34,552 nucleotides of DNA from assembly GCA_002790365.1 (NCBI GenBank), contig PFVA01000059.1, positions 17,478 through 52,029 of the forward strand, written 5' to 3'. The position numbers and the translations under genes are program-made. This stretch comes from Ignavibacteriales bacterium CG_4_9_14_3_um_filter_30_11. Lineage in GTDB: Bacteria > Bacteroidota > Ignavibacteria > Ignavibacteriales > Ignavibacteriaceae. The notes under the pieces are model-generated. The model did no database searches. It saw nothing but the letters and a program-made list of their open reading frames with translations, and was not told the DNA's origin. This document shows, one piece after another, positions 28,831-34,552 of the stretch (positions within the stretch are counted from its first letter, which is position 1; the number at the start of each line of letters is the position of its first letter).

Positions 28831-28851
28831 TTTTTAATTTTGGGGATTAAA

Positions 28852-30858
28852 ATGGAAGTTAAATCTATAGTTTTCATTCTCGTTTTTATTCTGTCAATGG
28901 GGTTTTTCTTTTATAGTGCCAGAAATTTAATTTGTTATATGCTTGTTGCAAAAAAAGCAGATAACAGATTTGGTTCAATTGGTATAAGAATTATCAATGT
29001 TTTTAAATATGCTATATTCCAGAAAAAATTATTTAGATTCAAAATAGCCGGCATACTTCACTCACTTATCTTTTGGGGTTTTTTACTTTTCTTATTTGCA
29101 GTAATTGAAGCACTAATACAGGGTTTTTATCCACCGTTTAGTTATGAATCAACCGGGTATTTCTTTAGTCTGGTTACATTTGTTCAAGATATTTTTGGTG
29201 TGCTGGTAATTGTTTCTGTTTTACTTGCAATATTCAGAAGAGTGGTTCTAAAAGTGTCAAGATTAGAAGTGGGAAAAGCCGGTAAACTTGATGCTATTTT
29301 TATTTTATCACTTATTTTTCTTGTCTGTGTTTCAATGTTCGGACAAAATACGGCACTAATTGCAAAACATAATTTTGTTCTTCAGCCCAATGAACTTAGA
29401 CCAATTTCATACTTTTTAAGCACATTTTTTTATGCAGATAATGCTAACTCAGCTAATTTATTTTTTGAAATATTTTGGTGGATGCATATTGTAGTTGTAC
29501 TAGGATTTTTGAATGTTCTGCCTTATTCAAAACATTTACATGTTTTAACTTCAATACCAAACACATTTTTTTCCAATTTATATTCTGTTAGAAATACTCT
29601 TAAGCCCATTAATCTTGAAGATGAAAGTTTAGAAAATTTTGGTGTAGCTGATATTGAACATCTTTCTTGGAAACAAATATTAGATGGATATTCATGTACC
29701 GAATGTGGAAGATGTGAATCAGTATGCCCTGCTGCAACTGTTGGTAAATCGCTTTCGCCGAGGGAAATAATTGTTCAAATTAGAAAAAGAACAAAGGATA
29801 AAGCTCCGTTATTAGTAAATGGTTTGACTAATGAAGATGTACAAAATAAAACGCTTGTTCACGATTATATTCCAGATTTGAATTTATGGCAATGCACTAC
29901 ATGTATGGCTTGTGTGCAAGAATGTCCAGTTATGATAGAACATGTTGATTCAATTGTAGATATGAGAAGAAACCTTGTTTTAAGTGAATCTCAATTTCCA
30001 TCAAATTTAAATAATGTATTTAAAAGCATAGAAACTAATTTTACCCCTTGGGCATTTAATCCTGCTGATAGAGCTAATTGGACGGAAGGAATGGACATAA
30101 AAACTATGTCTGAAGACCCAAATGGGGAGATATTATTTTGGGTTGGTTGTGCAGGTTCTTATGATGCAAGATATCAAAAAGTTACAAAAGCTTTTGCAAA
30201 ACTAATGCAAAAGGGAAATGTTGATTTTAGAATTTTAGGTACTGAAGAAAAATGTAATGGTGATACAGCAAGACGATTGGGCAATGAATATTTAGCTCAA
30301 TCAATGATGCAAGAAAATATTGAAAAATTAAATAGTTATAATGTTAAAAAAATTGTGACTGCGTGTCCACATTGTTTTCATTCATTAAAGAATGAATACA
30401 AACAATTTGGAGGAAATTTTGAAGTTCTGCATCACTCAGAAATGATCGAAGATCTTTTAAGTAAAGGAAAAATAGAATTAACTAAAAACGGCGAGAAAAA
30501 AGAAGAAAAATTAACTTATCACGATTCTTGCTATTTAGGGCGATACAATAATATCTTTGATTCTCCAAGAAAATCATTGGGAAAAGTCAATAAAATCGAT
30601 TATATTGAAATGGAAAGGAACAAAACTCGTGGATTTTGTTGTGGTGCTGGCGGTGGAAGAATGTTTCTTGAAGATGAAGAAGGTGGGAAAATAAACATTG
30701 AGAGGACAAAAGAAGCATTAGATACCGGAGCTGAAACAATTGCAGCTGCCTGTCCATTCTGTATGACGATGGTTACTGATGGAGTTAAACATTTTGAAAA
30801 AAATGAACAAGTTCAAGTAAAAGATATTGCGGAAATAATATTAGAAAATACTAAATAA
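28852..30858 (+). CDS. Membrane (Fe-S)-binding oxidoreductase, HdrD/EMO-like with NarI-like N-terminus
   Basis: ~5 TM N-terminus; 4Fe-4S motifs CTECGRCESVCP and CTTCMACVQECP; CCG-domain motifs KCNGDTARRLGNEY...CPHC and FCCGAGGGRMF...CPFC. Likely ATG 28852 (track starts at 28840). Confidence 0.88.
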   Translation: MEVKSIVFILVFILSMGFFFYSARNLICYMLVAKKADNRFGSIGIRIINVFKYAIFQKKLFRFKIAGILHSLIFWGFLLFLFAVIEALIQGFYPPFSYESTGYFFSLVTFVQDIFGVLVIVSVLLAIFRRVVLKVSRLEVGKAGKLDAIFILSLIFLVCVSMFGQNTALIAKHNFVLQPNELRPISYFLSTFFYADNANSANLFFEIFWWMHIVVVLGFLNVLPYSKHLHVLTSIPNTFFSNLYSVRNTLKPINLEDESLENFGVADIEHLSWKQILDGYSCTECGRCESVCPAATVGKSLSPREIIVQIRKRTKDKAPLLVNGLTNEDVQNKTLVHDYIPDLNLWQCTTCMACVQECPVMIEHVDSIVDMRRNLVLSESQFPSNLNNVFKSIETNFTPWAFNPADRANWTEGMDIKTMSEDPNGEILFWVGCAGSYDARYQKVTKAFAKLMQKGNVDFRILGTEEKCNGDTARRLGNEYLAQSMMQENIEKLNSYNVKKIVTACPHCFHSLKNEYKQFGGNFEVLHHSEMIEDLLSKGKIELTKNGEKKEEKLTYHDSCYLGRYNNIFDSPRKSLGKVNKIDYIEMERNKTRGFCCGAGGGRMFLEDEEGGKINIERTKEALDTGAETIAAACPFCMTMVTDGVKHFEKNEQVQVKDIAEIILENTK

Positions 30859-30890
30859 CTTATTTATCAATTTATTAAAAGAGGTGTTTT

Positions 30891-31079
30891 ATGCAACAAT
30901 ATGAAAGTCTAATGCAAGCTATTCGTGAAATGGAATCAGATTTTGAAAAATTCTATGTCAAAGAACAAGCTGCAGCAGGTACTCGTTTAAGAAAAGGTTT
31001 GAGCCAATTAAGAAAACATGCACAAGAAATGAGAAAAGGTATTCAAGAATTAAAAGCTCAAAGAAAGGCAAGTAACTAA
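30891..31079 (+). CDS. Histone H1-like / Hc1 N-terminal-like miniprotein
   Basis: 62 aa MQQYESLMQAIREMESDFEKFYVKEQAAAGTRLRKGLSQLRKHAQEMRKGIQELKAQRKASN; AAGTRxRKxL...LRK motif of Bacteroidota H1-like proteins. Confidence 0.7.
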   Translation: MQQYESLMQAIREMESDFEKFYVKEQAAAGTRLRKGLSQLRKHAQEMRKGIQELKAQRKASN

Positions 31080-31102
31080 TATTTTTCTTGCTTAATTTTT
31101 TT

Positions 31103-31137
31103 AAGCTGAATTATCACTAGATAGTTCAGCTTTTTTT
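31103..31137 (+). terminator. Rho-independent terminator
   Basis: 13-bp stem AAGCTGAATTATC/GATAGTTCAGCTT (one G.U), ACTA loop, run of T's. Confidence 0.85.
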
Positions 31138-31144
31138 ATTTAAG

Positions 31145-32281
31145 ATGATCTTTTTATACAAATATATATTATTCCCACTTTTTTTTATTTCAATTATACA
31201 TTCAAAAAGTTATAATATAACAAAAGGGGATTCTGCCGCTACTGCATCTTTTACTTTTGTAGGGGATTTGATGTGTCATTCTCTTCAATTCAATTATGCA
31301 AGAGAAGATTCTACTTATAATTTTAATCCTACTTTTAGCTTAGTTAAAGAATATTTATCTAAATCAGATTTAACAATTGGAAATTTAGAAACAGTTTTGG
31401 GCGGCGATTCAATTAGATTTAGAGGATACCCTTTATTTAATACTCCAGATGAATATTTATCGGCTTTAAAAAATGCAGGGTTTGATATGCTTATAACTGC
31501 AAATAATCACGCACTAGATTTAGGGCAATATGGATTGGAAAGGACAATAAAAAAAATAAGAGAATATGGGCTGTTCAATTCAGGTACATTTTTAAATGAA
31601 AAAGATAGAGATTTAATTAAAATTATTAATATAAATGGGATTAAAGTTTCTGTTTTGAGTTATACCTTTGGAACTAACGGTAATTATCTTTCGAAAGAAA
31701 ATGATTATATGATTAACAAAATAGATTTTGATACAATAAAAGAAGATATCTATCTAACCAGGAAGAAATCAGTAGATTTAATAATTTTATATCTTCATTT
31801 TGGAGATGAATATTCAAGAACTCCAAATAAATTTCAGAAACAAGTAGTTGATTCTTGCATTAAATATGGTGCTAATATAATTATCGGTTCACATCCTCAT
31901 GTTGTACAAAACATAAAAAATATACATTCTGATAGTCAAAAAGTATTTGTTGCCTATTCATTAGGTAATTTTGTATCGAACCAAAGATGGCGTTATTCTA
32001 ATGGGGGAGTAATATTAAAACTAAAATCTGAAAAGAATTTGAATACAGGAATAATATCCACTTCTCTAGTTGATTTTGTACCTACTTATGTATTCAGAGG
32101 AAAAACTAAAAATAAAAATGAGTTTGTCATTGTTCCAAACGAATATTATTTAACCTCACCGATTTATCAGTTTTTTAATGATTCAACATATAATGAAATG
32201 GTCGAATCATTTATTGATACAAGAACTGTACTTTCTGAAGATAATTACAAAGAAAAATCAACGAAGATTTTATCAAAATAA
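31145..32281 (+). CDS. CapA-family (PGA_cap) metallophosphatase-like protein
   Basis: FVGDLMCHS, IGNLETVLGG, ITANNHALDLGQYGLERT, YLHFGDEY, IIGSHPHVVQ, VAYSLGNFVSNQ. Confidence 0.88.
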   Translation: MIFLYKYILFPLFFISIIHSKSYNITKGDSAATASFTFVGDLMCHSLQFNYAREDSTYNFNPTFSLVKEYLSKSDLTIGNLETVLGGDSIRFRGYPLFNTPDEYLSALKNAGFDMLITANNHALDLGQYGLERTIKKIREYGLFNSGTFLNEKDRDLIKIININGIKVSVLSYTFGTNGNYLSKENDYMINKIDFDTIKEDIYLTRKKSVDLIILYLHFGDEYSRTPNKFQKQVVDSCIKYGANIIIGSHPHVVQNIKNIHSDSQKVFVAYSLGNFVSNQRWRYSNGGVILKLKSEKNLNTGIISTSLVDFVPTYVFRGKTKNKNEFVIVPNEYYLTSPIYQFFNDSTYNEMVESFIDTRTVLSEDNYKEKSTKILSK

Positions 32282-32345
32282 TTTAAATCTTAGTATCTTT
32301 ACTGCTAAATTTTTTTTTGGCTTTTGAAAAGGAGAAATACTAAAA

Positions 32346-33365
32346 TTGAGTTATACATTTACTCTAATTCCTGGCGATGGAATTGGACCTGAAATTACTA
32401 AAGAAACTGTAAAAGTTATTAAAAGTACTGGAGTTAATATTGACTGGGATGTTGTTGAGGGTGGAATGACAGCACTTCATAAATATCACGATCCTCTACC
32501 ACAAGAATTATTAGATTCAATTGAAAGAAATAAAATAGCTTTAAAAGGACCGTTGACTACTCCCATTGGTAAAGGATTTAGGAGTATAAATGTTGCCCTT
32601 AGAAAAGAATTTGATTTATATGTAAATCTAAGACCTGCAATTTCTTTTAAAGGTGTGCCAACTATCCATGTAGATCATCTTGACTTAGTAATAGTTAGGG
32701 AAAATTTGGAAGAATTTTATTCAGGTGTAGAGCATTATATTGATCACACTCATTCTGCTGCAGAGACTATTGGAATTGTAACAAAAGGTGCTTGTCAAAG
32801 AATAGTTAGATATGCATTTGAATATGCAAGAAAGCATGGGAGGAAAAAAGTTACTGCAGTACACAAAGCAAATATTATGAAATTTACAGGCGGTATTTTC
32901 TTAAATGCAGCTGAAGAAATTGCACCGGAATATCCAGATATATTTTTTAATGATAAGATAATTGATAATATGGCAATGCAAATGGTTATGAATCCTCACC
33001 AATTTGATGTAATTGTTACTACTAATCTTTTTGGTGATATTTTATCAGATCTTGCATCCGGATTAGTCGGCGGTTTAGGTGTAGCACCAGGTGCTAACAT
33101 AGGATATAAAGTAGGTATATTTGAAGCTGTTCACGGTTCAGCACCTGATATTGCTGGAAAAAATATTGCAAACCCCACTGCACAAATATTAGGTGCAGCA
33201 ATTATGTTAGATCATATTGGAGAAATTGAAGCTTCTCAAAAAATTCAAACTGCAATTAGTAATGTACTTAAAAAAGGTAAGTATTTAACCAGAGACTTAA
33301 CAAAAAATAATCATGTAACAACTGATGTTTTTGGAGATGCAGTTGTAAGAGAAATAGAACAATAA
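32346..33365 (+). CDS. Isocitrate dehydrogenase, IDH/IPMDH family (NAD-dependent-like; TTG start)
   Basis: LIPGDGIGPEIT, LKGPLTTPIGKGFRSINVALRKEFDLYVNLRP, VRENLEEFYSGVEH, VHGSAPDIAGKNIANPTA. Confidence 0.9.
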   Translation: MSYTFTLIPGDGIGPEITKETVKVIKSTGVNIDWDVVEGGMTALHKYHDPLPQELLDSIERNKIALKGPLTTPIGKGFRSINVALRKEFDLYVNLRPAISFKGVPTIHVDHLDLVIVRENLEEFYSGVEHYIDHTHSAAETIGIVTKGACQRIVRYAFEYARKHGRKKVTAVHKANIMKFTGGIFLNAAEEIAPEYPDIFFNDKIIDNMAMQMVMNPHQFDVIVTTNLFGDILSDLASGLVGGLGVAPGANIGYKVGIFEAVHGSAPDIAGKNIANPTAQILGAAIMLDHIGEIEASQKIQTAISNVLKKGKYLTRDLTKNNHVTTDVFGDAVVREIEQ

Positions 33366-33366
33366 A

Positions 33367-34552
33367 TTGAAAAATAGACCATCATTATCATTAATATTTC
33401 TAACAGTCTTTATAGACCTTTTAGGCTTTGGAATTTTAATTCCTATACTACCAACCTTTTCAACAATTGAATTAAACTTAAATGAATTCTCGATTGGTTT
33501 AGTTTTAGCGATATATTCTCTTACACAATTTATTTTTGGTCCAATTTTAGGCAATCTTTCTGACAAAGTAGGCAGAAGACCATTAATTATCGGCTGTTTA
33601 TTTTTAAATGCAATTGGTTATGTAATTTTTGCTTTTACAAATTCATTCATGCTTTTACTTATATCAAGAGTGGTTGCGGGAATAGGTGGAAGTAGTGTAG
33701 CTGTAGCTCAAGCTTATATTGCAGATATAACTACCAAAGAAGACAGATCTAAAGGTATGGGTTTAATTGGTGCTGCATTTGGTTTAGGTTTTGTGTTTGG
33801 TCCTTTGATCGGTGGATTTCTTTCAAAGTACGGTTATCATGTAACAGGTTTTGCAAGTGCAGCTTTTTCTTTTATTGCATTTTTATTTACAATCTTCTTT
33901 TTGCCTGAATCATTAAAAGAAGTAGCTGATATAACAACTAAAAAGGCAAGAAAATTAATAGATATTCCTGCAATTAAATTATTATTCAAAAATAAGAAGA
34001 TAGCTTTTTTAATAATAATGTTTTTTATACTAGTGTTTTCAGTTGCAAACATTTATGGCACTTTTGCACTTATTGGCTATAAAGTTTATCACTTTAATGA
34101 TATGCAAAACGGAATTATGTATGGAATAATAGGATTGGTTTCTGCTTTTGTACAGGGAGGATTATTAAGAGTTCTAACCAAAAAATTGAATGATAAAAAA
34201 ATTGTTATTGGTGCTGCATTTTTAATGATGGTTGGATTAACATTAATACCATATGCAGGTAATATGACAGGATTAATAATTGTTACAATTATTCTTGCTT
34301 TCGGTACAGGTGCTTTACAACCTACAATGCTCAGCCTTATTTCCAAAAATACTACTGAAAGTGATCAGGGATTTACTTTGGGAATAAATCAATCATTTTC
34401 TGCATTTGCTCGAGTATTAGGACCACTTTGGGGTGGATTTGCCTTTGAATATATTGGCTATCAATATCCGTTCTTAACTGGTGCTGCTTTCACTTCAATT
34501 ATTTTTGTGGCAAGTATTTACTATTTACCTAAAATATTGCTTGATACTGATA
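33367..34552 (+). CDS. MFS transporter (TetA/drug-efflux-like), 3'-truncated by window edge; TTG start; not in supplied ORF track
   Basis: Open frame from TTG 33367: MKNRPSLSLIFLTVFIDLLGFGILIPILPTF...GPILGNLSDKVGRRPLIIG...SRVVAGIGGSSVAVAQAYIADITTKEDRSKGMGLIGAAFGLGFVFGPLIGG. Confidence 0.9.
   Translation, partial: MKNRPSLSLIFLTVFIDLLGFGILIPILPTFSTIELNLNEFSIGLVLAIYSLTQFIFGPILGNLSDKVGRRPLIIGCLFLNAIGYVIFAFTNSFMLLLISRVVAGIGGSSVAVAQAYIADITTKEDRSKGMGLIGAAFGLGFVFGPLIGGFLSKYGYHVTGFASAAFSFIAFLFTIFFLPESLKEVADITTKKARKLIDIPAIKLLFKNKKIAFLIIMFFILVFSVANIYGTFALIGYKVYHFNDMQNGIMYGIIGLVSAFVQGGLLRVLTKKLNDKKIVIGAAFLMMVGLTLIPYAGNMTGLIIVTIILAFGTGALQPTMLSLISKNTTESDQGFTLGINQSFSAFARVLGPLWGGFAFEYIGYQYPFLTGAAFTSIIFVASIYYLPKILLDTD

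Noticed and set aside
32282-32345. Possible terminator between CapA-like gene and IDH
   Set aside because: T-tract present but no convincing stem found
33297-34346. Minus-strand ORFs near the 3' end (33297-33566, 33837-34052, 34089-34346)
   Set aside because: Antisense to the unlisted plus-strand MFS transporter; no domain features
1-34552. CRISPR array, transposase, integrase, toxin-antitoxin, phage-defence or biosynthetic cluster
   Set aside because: None found: no spaced direct repeats and no characteristic proteins among the confident ORFs; reads as an ordinary core-genome segment

Overview
AT-rich (~70% A+T) chromosomal window with a mostly housekeeping gene set. Gene content and protein style (Ig-like lipoprotein after mltG, OMPP1-like OMP, Hc1-like miniprotein, EMO-type Fe-S protein) suggest the Bacteroidota/Ignavibacteriota/Chlorobi group; this is inference, not a database result. 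Order: rplT(partial)-pheS-pheT-[coiled coil]-zapA-[structured RNA, candidate 6S]-rny-coaE-pheA-PRODH-tsaD-chorismate mutase-mltG-Ig lipoprotein; a minus-strand histidine-degradation operon (hutI-ftcD-fchA) and SPOR lipoprotein; glgA-gmhB-like-lipoprotein-OMP-TPR; glyA-tatC-polyprenyl synthase; a minus-strand hisA-like/CNB/UspA trio; then hydrolase, bioY, HdrD/EMO-like Fe-S protein, Hc1-like miniprotein, CapA-like, NAD-IDH-like, and an MFS transporter running off the 3' end (absent from the supplied ORF track). I found no CRISPR array, transposon, prophage, tRNA/rRNA gene or obvious defence system. Best second-look items: the structured RNA between zapA and rny, a HisA-like paralogue lacking the usual Gly-Trp motif, a tail-less Hc1/histone-H1-like miniprotein, a probable CTG start on PRODH next to a perfect palindrome, and TTG-but-no-GTG start usage.
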